64,000 bases of DNA from Nephrocerus scutellatus (lineage: Eukaryota; Arthropoda; Insecta; Diptera; Pipunculidae). The stretch lies in the NCBI GenBank assembly GCA_947095585.1, contig OX352762.1:28062669-28126668 (forward strand), written 5' to 3'. Under the pieces are notes generated by a model that saw only the letters and a list, made by a program, of their open reading frames with translations, searched no databases and had not been told where the DNA came from. This document shows positions 1 to 10,339 of this stretch, one piece after another; position 1 is the first letter of the stretch, and each line of letters starts with the position of its first letter. The position numbers and the translations under genes are program-made.

Positions 1-773
1 CCACTATTGAAGACGACTATTGTTAGCCCGCTGCAACTTGTCAATCACTTGAAGGCTTTTTTCTGAAACTTAATATTTTTCTATCCTACAGGAAGATTTC
101 TTTTACGACTTTTTGTGGGCGTGTGTGCTTTGTGGCTGTCCCTTTCAAAGAATACAAAAAAGCAATACACTTCGAAAAAGTAAGGGTTAGCACCCCTTCT
201 GTTTGGTCAAGTGGTAATTCAATCCAGCGCAATATCAATGCGATGGTAGCTGGTCATTGCTGTATGGTTATTGAAATCGCCACATGAAGTCATTACACAG
301 ATAGAGTGAGCAGTGCAATACACTGAATATAATGAGTCTATCAGCTGTCTGTAGGTTGCAAACACCTTAACCATACTTTCGTTCTTTGCTTTGCTTAACC
401 AAGACAGCTCAAGGTAGTTTCAACTCAATGAAAATTGTTGGCGTGGTGATGATAAATCTAAAACTCTTTGAAATTTTTAATTTATTCCTCAATATTGCTC
501 TGTGAACCTATTGTCAGTTAGATGACTGCAGAAAAGCATAGTTACTACTTCGGTGTCGCGGTTAAGAACGATGTTAGGAAATGCAACCTCCACACATTGT
601 TTAAATGTCGTAAATGTTTTTAGAAAATGGGAATACTAGTGTTTTTCGATACAAATCTCTATGTCAGCTAAAAAGTTTATCATTTTTGGAGGTTATGTTT
701 CTCAAAAGTAATCTTTCAGTTTGCATCGCAACATTGTTTTTTATTTACTTGAAAAACTGAATTCAGTGAAAAA
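1..773. other. Stretch without recognisable gene
   Basis: AT-rich sequence with no long open frame and no recognisable transposon protein on either strand. It runs up to the mariner remnant, and I could not see a terminal inverted repeat that would mark the left end of that element. Confidence 0.5.
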
Positions 774-1498
774 ATGGAATTGTCGCGTGAACATTTTCGT
801 GTGATGATTTTTTACGATTTTCGAAAGGGGCTAACTCAACAACAGTGCTTCGAATTACTTTATTCTACTTTTGGCGACGAAGCAGCATCCTTGGCTAGTG
901 TTTATAATTGGTACAATGAATTTAAACGCAAACGACGTTCACTCAAAGACGAGTCTCGTAAAGGTCATCCAAAAACAACTGTTGTGTCAGAAAACATCAA
1001 TGCTGTGAGAAAACTGATTGAAGAGGATCGTCATGTGACTTATCGGGATATATACCATCTTACATGAATATTAAAAGGTGTGGAAGCTATGTGCACGTTG
1101 GATTCCACATTTTTAGACAGACGCACAAATCCTTGAAAAATTCGTTGAAGGTGCTTCCAAAAACGTATACAAGATCGTTACAGGTGACGAGTCATGGATA
1201 TTTGCGTATGAGCCGGAAAGAAATGGACAATTGACTGTTTGGGTCTTCCAATTCGAAGAAAATCCAACAAAAGTTGTGTTAACTCAGAGCGTTGGGAAAC
1301 AAATGGGCGTGTTTCTTCACGAAACCCGATAATGTGGCTACTGTGGCTCTTGAAAATCAAAAGACAGTCAATTTAGCTTGGTATAAGACCATTTGTTTGC
1401 TTGAGGTTTCAAGCAAATTTCGAGAAAACAACCCAAAACGGCGAATCATTTTGCATCACGATGATGCGAGCTCACACACATCACATCAAACAATTTAA
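774..1498 (+). pseudogene. Broken mariner transposase
   Basis: Remnant of a mariner-type DNA transposase, which cuts and pastes the element at TA sites. The first 97 codons (774-1067) are the N-terminal helix-turn-helix region, with the mariner-like opening MELSREHFRVMIFYDFRKG and the motif SVYNWYNEF. After a stop, other frames carry the catalytic part: YKIVTGDESWIFAYEPE near 1168-1216 holds the first catalytic Asp, and LHHDDASSHTSHQT near 1450-1496 holds the second. The third Asp region is absent. The join after 1067 skips the middle of the protein, so there is an internal deletion plus frameshifts. No function is expected. It differs in sequence from the mariners at 51.6 kb and 59-61 kb, so it is a separate lineage. 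Confidence 0.9.
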
Positions 1499-1994
1499 AT
1501 TTTTATTACTTTTTCTATAAACTTTTACGGCACCCCTCGTAAAAGAAGAAATTTGCGTAACTATTGCTTTCTGAAGAGAAAAGGCTAACAAACCGTGTCA
1601 GTCCCCAATTTAGATAGCAGTCGGCAAAAATTCAGTTACCTTTTATCAATTCCCAGCCAAAATCTTTGAAAAAAAAATTAACTTAAAGTTGTTTCTACAT
1701 GAAAACACCGCGTTCACTGGGAGCCTCCATCCGTTCCCTATTTCCGTTTCATTAGAAAAAAGTGAACTTTTAATTTACATGTGTATTTTGTATCTTACCA
1801 TCAGTAAAAAAATAATCCTGGCATTGAGCGTAAACTGCGGTAACCTAAAAACAAACAAAAAAATATATTCATTAAAATGAAAGTATAGGTATATGTTTAC
1901 AATAATAATATTATTTATTAAACGACATTTTAAAGAAGGGTTTGTATTGTCTTGAGCATGCATTAGTACTTTAGGCAAAGAAGTGAAAAAGAAG
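1499..1994. other. AT-rich stretch without recognisable gene
   Basis: Low-complexity AT-rich sequence between the mariner remnant and the first satellite-like repeat. Only short chance open frames are present. Confidence 0.5.
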
Positions 1995-2650
1995 AAAAAA
2001 ACAACCCATAAAAATTAAAATTTTTCATGTAAATTCTCAAAATTCTCATATGTGTGCAAAGTTTGATTCGGATTTATTTGGAAAAATTAATATTCGAGCC
2101 CCTTTACTTCAAAATGTTTACAAAAACTGTTGTCACCGGAGATACACGTTAGAAATTTGTATGGAACACCCTGATTTTGGGGCCCGATCACTTCTAAATT
2201 TCAACAGGAAGTATTGTTATCATCGGAGATACGAATGTGTTGAAAATTTGAAGAAAATCTGGCTAATTATTAAAAAATTTGTATGGGCCTGTTCACTCCT
2301 GTTTTACAAAAAGTTTTGTCCATCGGAGATACACATGTGTTTAAAAATTTGAAGAAAGTCGGATTAATAATTTGGAAAAATTTATATTGGGCCCCACGAC
2401 CCAGGGGTCTCCAAAATTTTTACAAAAAGTGTTGTCCGTCTGAGATACACACGTCTATAAAATTTGAAGAAAATCGGGAAAATTTTGTAAAACATGTTTA
2501 TGGGAGCCCAACGACCCCGAGTGGCGAGGGCCCACAAATTTTAATAGAAAGTGTTGTCATCGGAGATGTGTGCAAAATTTCAATTAAATCGGACTTTGGG
2601 AAGTGGATTAAAAACAAACACACGGGCACGCGAAGTTAATATAGAGAATT
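1995..2650 (+). repeat. Satellite-like interspersed repeat, copy A
   Basis: The left edge is AACAACCCATAAAAATT. It is followed by several diverged monomers, each with a GGCCC-rich part, a run like TTTTACAAAAAGTGTTGTC, a CATCGGAGATACACA part and an AATTTGAAGAAAATCGG part. The right edge carries GGGCACGCGAAGTTAATATA followed by GAGAATT. The same left edge, monomers or right edge recur near 24.9, 33.5, 34.6 and, inverted, 54.5-55.4 kb. Monomer spacing is irregular, roughly 115-170 bases. The open frames across it are repeat translations, not genes. The class is unknown; a non-autonomous Helitron-like or satellite-carrying element is possible. Confidence 0.75.
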
Positions 2651-2695
2651 TGAAAAATCAGACCTAAGGATTTCGAGCCGATGTCATCCAGTGAA

Positions 2696-2725
2696 ATGAA
2701 TGACATGACATGACATGACATGAAT
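2696..2725. repeat. GACAT microsatellite
   Basis: Short tandem run of the pentamer GACAT (about four units) just right of repeat copy A. Confidence 0.85.
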
Positions 2726-5700
2726 GAAACAGGTGGATCAGGATATTTGTGACAGTGGGTATTGAAAGAATTCGATTTATTACGAGTTATTAAAAATATG
2801 CCAATTTAAATAAAGGTTGCAGAGGGAACAAATAAGAAAATAAATGCAACCTACTTTAAGATTCTATAATTTCAGTTTTGGTAACAATGCCCGCTTGAAT
2901 AGAATAGAACTTTCCTACTTTTCATTGGCAACACTTGGGCGCCTGAAGCTGTATCTATTAAGTAGAGACAATTGGGTGTGCGTTATAGAAAAACAAAAAA
3001 TTCTAAAAAAATGCTGCTATTATCTTTGCCTGTTCTATGATACAAATACTCGTACAGTTGAACCGTTCTCCGGCTGTTGTTGTTAATGGAGAGCGTCAAA
3101 TGCAATTGGCGTTGAAAAGCATTCAAAAACACGCACTTACGCTTCTATGTTAGGAGAAATGGACATTCAAGCAAACCATCGGCCTACAAATGTTCCAATT
3201 TGAATAACAAAAGACTTAAGATGAGCATTCCATTCCAGTCCACTAGGCGGCTGTTGATGGATATTTTCCTTTTTAGGTCATCAGCAGCAGCAGTGAAGGA
3301 AGCGTCAGAAGTTACAGTAATACCGAAAAGAAGTTTTAACAGATTTCTTCTCAAAGTCTTGGTTATGCCCATGACAGCAGGCTGACCAGAGCAAAATATT
3401 GATACTGGTTGTGGGCTTGAGGACTGTTGGAGGAACAATAGGACTACCATCGCGCATCATCATACGTACATACATACAAATATACTTGCTCGCAGTGGAG
3501 CATGTAGAATTCAGTGAAATGTTAGTTGATGCGATGCGTATAACGGCCATTTTTAAATTCTCTGTATTAACATCGCGTCTGGACGGCACATTAGATACAA
3601 AAAGTTTTTACATCCATCAATAATATCTACACTGAGTTCGCGAAGTTCTAACGTACCTCTTGGTAAGTTTTTCGGAGTTAAATTATTTTTTTTTTTTTAT
3701 GGCAAAAAGCATTTAAAAATTGCTTTGTGGCATCCTTATTATTGGACGCACGTGCTGAATGTTTGATTGCCTTACAAAGTAAGGATTTTTTCTAACAAAA
3801 GAAACAATTAAATCCTTGCATTCCAAATGCATTCACCCCTAATTCCTTTCAGTTAGTTCTACTCTTGCAATACACAAACTGTCAAACTGGTTAACCAACC
3901 TCAACAAATACCAAACATTTCAAACAACTGTCTGCGTTTTGCTTGCTTGGAGAATAATAAAAATGTTACTATCCGAGGTTGTGGAAAGTCGTTAATCAAT
4001 CATGTAATCGGATGATAATTGGGAGATTCGATGCAATTCTATTGCTACTACAAGACTGCACCGCAACGTACGTGTAAAGGAAAAGTATAAAAAAGGGAGT
4101 AGAGTTTGAGTATATCCCATTCTGTTTGTTTTATTAGGATTTATTTGTGTTGAGAGTGATTAGGGGATGAAATTGCACTGAACAATCTTGAAAAAGGGCT
4201 TGTTTTGAATTATCGATGTACTATGATGAAAAGCGTGGAATGGATAATATGAAGATGATAAATTGCCACCGGTTGCGGAACTCTAAAAAACGGGCTTAGT
4301 GTTCATCAAAAAAATCATCAGGAAACCGTTTAATTGTACAGTAGTAAGTTTGTCTCACCCTCCATTCACACAAAATTCAAAAAATGTCACTGTAAGGGAA
4401 TAATAATCAGACTTACAAGTTTTCAATCACACAGAAACAGAACAGACAAATGGCAGAGATTAAAATTCTGTGAGATTAACATCAGATGTTGTTGAACGAA
4501 CTCCATCCTTAGGAATGACGGCATTGGTAATATAAACATCACTAAAGGAAAGCGAAAAAATAATACCCTTTATTTATCAAAAAAAATCAAAGACGTTATA
4601 TGTAGGATTTATAACCCAGCTACTACCCAACTTTTGCCACCAGAAGTGACTGCCTACTTTGTGGTGCAGGAGATCTTTCTTCGTTTAAATAACTAGGAGT
4701 AATGACTGGAAGTTCCTAAGAAGCATAGTAACTTTCTCATCATAGGAACTTCTGCCTTTAATTAATCTATGAGGCTGACGTTTGAGCATTAATTTGTTCC
4801 CCTCTTTCAAACTATAAGCCAATCTACCTATGTATAATACCTTCTGGTACCGAATTTATTTTACAAATCTATTAAAATGTCAACGATATTTTTTTTAGTT
4901 TGAGTCATCCGTTACTTACATAAAACAGCAGCAAAGGTCATTGGTCTGCCATATACATTAAACCACGTCACACTTGGGTAAGAATGGAAGGGTTGACGAT
5001 GCAGTCCGGTGTTATACCATAGCCAGCAGGAGGTTTAATATTTTCTTCACAGGCAAGTCAAGGTGATTAAGGATATTCGCTGAGTCAGCAAAAAACAAAA
5101 AATAAAAATAAATCAAACCAAAATCGATTTGCTGTGCAGTTTCAATTTCGGAATTATTTGATATTGCAATTGCGAAAAACAACAAAATATATTCAAAATT
5201 CTAAGCTAGAGGGATGAAAAGAAGACGTGAGTTAGTAAGAAAACGAAGAAACTTCCTTCAATCCACTGATATCGCCAAGCAAAATCTTTGTTCTCTGCAC
5301 AGGCACAGCCACACTCACGTACACACAGACACAGTGGGTAGTCCCCCTCTTATTTTCATACCGTACAGTGTGTAGACATTGTGGAGCGATACAATGTAAT
5401 TCTTTATCATTCCAAATTTGAAATTTGAATCTTTTGGCGCTGCCTTAGGGCAACTCAGAGCATATCGTAGTGTACATATTATAATACATACATTTGTAAT
5501 ATCTATGTTGCCTTTTCAATAGTAAGTTAAAGAATACTGTATCTGTATACAAGATTTACAATTTCAAGTCTTTGGAAACATTGAGGGAAAAAACCTTTAA
5601 AGTTCCAATTGTAATTTGCCTCCGGCTTCTACTTTTTTGTGAAAAGGATAGCAAAGCGAAGTCTTTATTTTCTATTCTTTAGATTTTAAATTTCTATTTA

Positions 5701-6105
5701 GTTTTCAGCTGGATATATCCAATTTTGTAAGCAGTTGGAAAAGCACAGCACAGTAAGAGTACACAACTTTAACCAGCTACTACGGTAATTCAAATATCAG
5801 TTTTTGAATTCATTCTCAAATTTTGATAAGGCTTATTATTCCATTTTGGAATTTTCAAAAACACAAGAATTTTTTCCACTCTGCGAGATTGTAGTTTTGC
5901 GCAACAAACCTCTTAGTAGCTCTGCTATGAATTTTTATTTTTATTATTATTGTGTTAAATTCGTTTCAAAACATCAACGTATTACAGTTTTTTGAAGTTT
6001 ACCGACTTTTTAAATTTTCAGAATCACCTTATTTCAGATAAAAAATAAACAAACAAAGTTGATATAAAACCTAAAATTTAGTTAACAGAGAGGCCTATTC
6101 CGAAT
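2726..6105. other. Long stretch without recognisable gene
   Basis: About 3.4 kb of AT-rich DNA. Open frames are under 100 codons, overlap on both strands, and match nothing I recognise. A T-run lies near 3689-3699. No tRNA, mobile-element protein or convincing exon was seen. Confidence 0.5.
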
Positions 6106-7745
6106 AAACAAGAATTTAACGTGCTTAGCATTAGTTTTGTCTAAGTTCCACTTGCGATGTAGAGGTGCGTGCAGAAAGCGTGAATTCATATGAAAAGCTA
6201 AGAGTGCTGTCGTCAGCGAAAGAATGGATTGGATTAGAAGTAGCGAATAGGAGATCGTTAATGAAAATGAGAAAGAGTGTCGGAAACATAACAGAGCCTT
6301 GGAGAACACCTGCGTTTATGCGGCGAATGTTAGATTTGAAACCGTCCAATACGACGTGAATTGAACGGTCATAAAGGTAGTTACTAGCCCAATCGAGCAC
6401 GGAGTTATTATTTCCATAGGCATTCATTTTCGACAAAAGAGCTTGATGCCAGACTCTGTCAAATGCCTTGGAAATTTCGAGTGCAACAACTTTTCTTTCA
6501 CCAAATTTGTAAATAGACTGGTTCCACTTTTCAGTGAGATAAGCCATTAGGTCACCTGTGTTGAACGTTGCCTACGAAAACCGTACAGCTGGTCGCTAAA
6601 GATTTCATGTAATTCAAGGTATTGCATAAACTTACGATTTATTAGCGTTTCCATGACCTTAGAAAGTATGGATGTTAGCGCAATTGGTCAGTACGAGGAA
6701 AGAGATGACGGTTCGACTTTTAAAGAACAGGCTCAATAAAGGCTATGTTCCAATTCCTTGGGACGACTCTAGAAGTATAAGAGAAATGGAAAAGTCTGCA
6801 CAGTGGTAATGCCAATGTTGAAGAACACCTCTTGGCGTCTCTTGAAACCTCCAGCGATAAATCGAGTTCATTGGCGGGTGTTTGTAGAAGCCCCATGCTT
6901 CCCCGCGGAGTAAAGGAAAGAAAGAAGAAGTACCGGCGGCGATAACGTGCTATCTGGTAGCGTGGTCCTAGCTTCGAAATGTGAAGCAAACAGATTGGCC
7001 TTGCCTATAGAGCTGACAGTTGGAATGCCATTGTGAATGAGCGTTGGAATTAAAGATGAGGCAGTATTTTTAATTCGTTTCACGAATAACCAAAAACGTT
7101 TACTTCCTTTGGGACATTGAAGTACTTTTTGTCTCAGTTTCTGGTCATAGTCGAATTTGGCTCGTCTAAGGTAAGCATTGCAATCATTTCTGACTCGTCT
7201 AAATTTGGTTCGGTTTTCCACAGTGGGGTTTTCTTTATATAACCGAAAGCATACTTTCCGGTTCCTAGTAGCCTCCTTACAGCTTAAATCATACCAAGCA
7301 TTTTCTTTCGGTTTGATACACTTAGTTCTGGAATAGATAAATTGTCTCATACGCTCCTGGATTATGTTTGTGATCGTATCAGATATGGCATCCACACCAC
7401 TATTGGCATTAAGGCCAGTTAATATTACTAAAGAAATTGTTGAGGCCATCCCAGTCGGCTTTCTCGTGTAACCATACTTTTCTTTAAGGGGTTTTTTCTT
7501 TAACTGCGTGGTTCGACAACGAGAAATTTGCTGATACTACACAATGGTAGAGGTGATGATACACTGACGGTGTATTTGTTAGGATGAGAGGTAAGAAATA
7601 AGTCAAGGGTATTTGCGTAATTACAATGGCAGGACCCCGAGTACATTCATTTAAAAGCTGAGTGAGATGGTTAAAATCAGCACATAATTTAACATCCCTT
7701 CGTTGTGGTGTTGTTAAGCCTGAATGGCGAAGCCAACTAGAATTC
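6106..7745 (-). pseudogene. LINE-A copy 1, CR1/Jockey-like retrotransposon remnant
   Basis: Reverse transcriptase remnant of a non-LTR retrotransposon, read leftward. From its 5' side it shows the end of an endonuclease domain (about 7740-7500), a linker (about 7449-6990), then RT segments. RT motif A is SKAFDRVWHQALLSKM, motif B is damaged (GVLQGSVMFPTLFLIFINDLL), and motif C is SFADDSTL near 6230. It matches the better copy at 35875-37670 almost throughout. It ends abruptly near 6106 after the segment matching AAGCACGTTAAATTCT, so its 3' end is missing. Stops, frameshifts and a replaced block at 6833-6928 show it is dead. The family is placed by motif style only; CR1, L2 or Jockey-clade placement needs a tree. 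Confidence 0.88.
6833..6928 (+). repeat. RTE-type LINE 3' fragment inside LINE-A copy 1
   Basis: This 96-base block replaces about 121 bases of LINE-A (equivalent to 36025-36145). On the plus strand it encodes a piece like RLLKPPAINRVHWRVFVEAP and resembles 47289-47370 near the end of the RTE-like LINE. Shared words include CTCTTGAAACCTC, GAGTTC, GGCGTTTGTAGAA or close forms, and AGTAAAGGAAAGA. Exact LINE-A sequence resumes on both sides, so this is a true internal join. Confidence 0.75.
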
Positions 7746-8002
7746 TAGAACTAGACTTTTCGCGACCATTTGTGTTTTGCATGTATATTTTTGCACACAA
7801 ATGGAAAGGACCTACAATTTAATACCATATCTGAATGGCGAATTGAGATGCTTTCCGTGACAAGTTATTACTCTCGGACGGTTGTCAGACATTCGCGAGA
7901 GGTGGGACACCATGAAAAATACTTTTTGGTGTTGCTGGGAATCGAACCACGAACCTCCTGCTCAGAAGCTATGCTCTTATCCACTGAACCACGGTGCCCA
8001 CA
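7746..8002 (-). mobile_element. tRNA-derived SINE, copy 1
   Basis: Short retroposon read leftward. The head near 8002-7930 is tRNA-like, with an A-box-like CCGTGGTTCAGTGG and a B-box GGTTCGATTCC, the two internal promoter elements bound for RNA polymerase III transcription. The body matches copies at 15295-15593 and 27905-28142, including CCACCTCTCGCGAATG-type and CATTTGTGTGCAAAAATATA segments. The copy lies directly against the 5' side of LINE-A copy 1. I could not settle a target-site duplication here. Confidence 0.85.
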
Positions 8003-8039
8003 AAAATTCATAATATTAATTTCTTTAATTGCGGCTTAT

Positions 8040-8335
8040 TCCACTTTGTAATACTATAATACGGTCAGCCATCAGCAGAATAGGAGTAATAACACAGAAT
8101 GCTCTAGAATTGCAGGTGGCCGTAACTATGTCTGACTGGTGGAAGTGCGATCAAATCTCCACGTGGTGGCGCCGGTAATTTTCCTCCAATGCAGGAAAAG
8201 CTGAATGATCGGGCAAGTCCCTTCAAGGTAAGGTTGGCGCGAGGCCGATAACCACGCCTGTACAAAATTATTATTACGGAACCCGGGAGGCCAGGACCGG
8301 ACTCCGGTTGTAGAGCCAAATATGATGATGAATAC
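8040..8335. repeat. GC-rich, repeat-like segment of unknown class
   Basis: Compositional island in AT-rich DNA. On the minus strand it opens with TCATCATCATATTTGGCTCTACAACC and GGTCCTGGCCTCCCGGG-like words that recall interspersed repeats of insects. I cannot name a family. No believable protein is encoded. It is followed by AT-rich sequence and then the mitochondrial scrap. Confidence 0.35.
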
Positions 8336-8490
8336 TATAAAATTAAGAATTAATTATTTAATTTACTGAATTACTATTGTAATAAGGCCTTCCTTATTTT
8401 AGAGTTGAGTTGAATTTATTTTCCATATCGATTTCCGTTTCAGTAGCAGTAATTTTATAAAAAAATGTTGTATTGTGTTGTGGGCAATAA

Positions 8491-8659
8491 TCCAATGCTT
8501 AGCTAATCATCTAAAAATTTTAATTCCTGTAGGCACAGCAATAATTATTGTTGCTTAAGTAAAATAAGCTCGTGTATCTACATCTATTCCGTCAGTAAAT
8601 ATGTGATGGGTTCCTACAATAAAACCTAATAAGCCAATAGCTAATATAGCATAAATTAT
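8491..8659 (-). pseudogene. Nuclear mitochondrial segment: part of COX1
   Basis: The minus strand encodes [20 protein letters not shown], then [13 protein letters not shown], then ATIIIAVPTGIKIF. This is the central part of cytochrome c oxidase subunit I, the mitochondrial respiratory enzyme core. Two features show mitochondrial origin: near 8515 the frame reads AGA and TGA where COX1 has Ser and Trp under the invertebrate mitochondrial code, and the frame is otherwise colinear with COX1. A stop replaces a Ser after RAYFT, and Trp-Ala before HH has become Gly-Thr. Only about 169 bases remain and similarity stops abruptly on both sides, as expected for a decayed NUMT. Confidence 0.92.
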
Positions 8660-10330
8660 GCAGTCATCTTTATGCCTTCTTCTGAAAAGTTTTCTTAAAC
8701 TGAATGCATTTTCTATTCTGTAACAACTAACTGCAAAATATTCGATTAACACAGTTTTACGGTAGTAATGCTCATTTAAGATTCTTATTTCTCCCTGAAT
8801 GGTAATCGCGGTTTCGAGTTCACTCGCTTTGACTCAAAGGAATTGATTACCATTAGGAATTTAATATACATACCCTTTATACATCAGAAGGTTATAGTTA
8901 TTATCAATTTTTTTCAGCTTTGCTCAGACATCATGATCTGAATCATGATACGTAATTATAACGTACCCAGTGTCAGTATATTAGGGTACAGATATATACC
9001 CTGTATTTATCTATTCCAAAGGATATCAAATTTCGAATTTAAACGTGAATTACATACACTCATTATTAAGCTTTTGAGAATCGTCTTATTTCATTTTGTT
9101 CTTGCCGAATTTTCTAAATGGAATCCTTTGATGAATTTCTGCGCCGCCGACGATCACTAAAGAAAGATAATCTTTGGGGGAGAATGTCTTTTTGTTAGAT
9201 CTTGAGAAAAATTGCATACATGTGAACTGCAAATTTACAGTTTTTCTGTTGAAATATTGCAATATCCTTCAAAACTACTTACCGTTTACTTGCTCGGAAA
9301 AAGTTGAAGGATTTATTTGTCGCATAACAATCAACATAAAATTACGTGGTGTCTCCCATACATTGTTGAGTGTGTGCTGTGCATGTATATAAGGTAATTT
9401 TGTGATATTTATTTTTTATTGAAAATTTAAAATTCTTCGCACTCTTCTAAAGAAATGAGACCAACTTAACTAAGGGTAAGATAACAATAACAACATAATA
9501 TGTACAAGGCTTTGGCAAAATGCCCGAAATATTTATTTGTAAAAGTATATCAAGTTAAAGGTTCTTGTATATATTTTTTTTTCATTTTCTTGCGTCTGTA
9601 TCCATTCAGCAAAAATTCGTAAACAGCACATGAGAAAAATTTATCATTTCGTGTAGATTGGATTGTAGTGGGAAAAAGTTTCATCGTAAGCGAGATTCGA
9701 ACAGTTGGGAGTGTCACTGGAGATAACAATATAATAAAAGTTTTCATGTTTTCTCGTTGGGAAATCAAAGACAGGCACATGGAATTTTAATGGAATTTTT
9801 CTGTTTCAAATTTTTAAGCACAGAAAAAAAAACTGGGAACAATAAGGATAAGCGACAACTTTTCTGAATACAAAAGCACTTAATATTCTTTGTCGCAGTT
9901 GGGGCGCAGTTGATTGGGAAGAAAACAATTCTTTGACATATTCGATGACCTCCACATGAGGGAGTGGAACTTCACAAAACAAATAGCGATATTTTCTTAG
10001 ATTTGTAGAATGACATTTGGATTTTCATAACAACAAAAATGACAACTTCTTTCTTTTTTGTATCTATACGATTTCACTTGAAAATGAGAATCAACGTTTC
10101 GGATGAAGAAAATCATATGCAGTTGCCGTCCCATAACTGCAAATGCCAATGCTCAGGAATTACAAATGTCAAATAACATCAGATGTTTATCTCATCCATG
10201 TTTCCAATTGTTATATCGTAATTGCAACTTGATCACCCTTATTCTGATCTTCATTTGAATTGCCAAATCGTTTGAGCTCAAAGTTTCATTCAAGAAATTT
10301 TTTTAGATTCCGTCATTCGAGCGAATTCAT
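8660..10330. other. Stretch without recognisable gene
   Basis: AT-rich sequence with short, unrecognised open frames (for example 8945-9160 and 9174-9392). No repeat matching other parts of this window was noticed. Confidence 0.45.
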
Positions 10331-10339
10331 TTTCTAGTG

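Noticed and set aside
2283..2639. 118-codon plus-strand frame
   Set aside because: It lies wholly inside satellite-like repeat copy A; the same peptides appear in other copies on both strands.
7930..8002. Functional tRNA gene
   Set aside because: A and B boxes are present, but the sequence does not fold into a complete tRNA with a normal acceptor stem, and it repeats with a SINE body at three sites.
8555..8752. A nuclear gene with a COX1 domain
   Set aside because: Similarity is limited to about 55 codons with mitochondrial-code codons and a stop, so it is a mitochondrial scrap.
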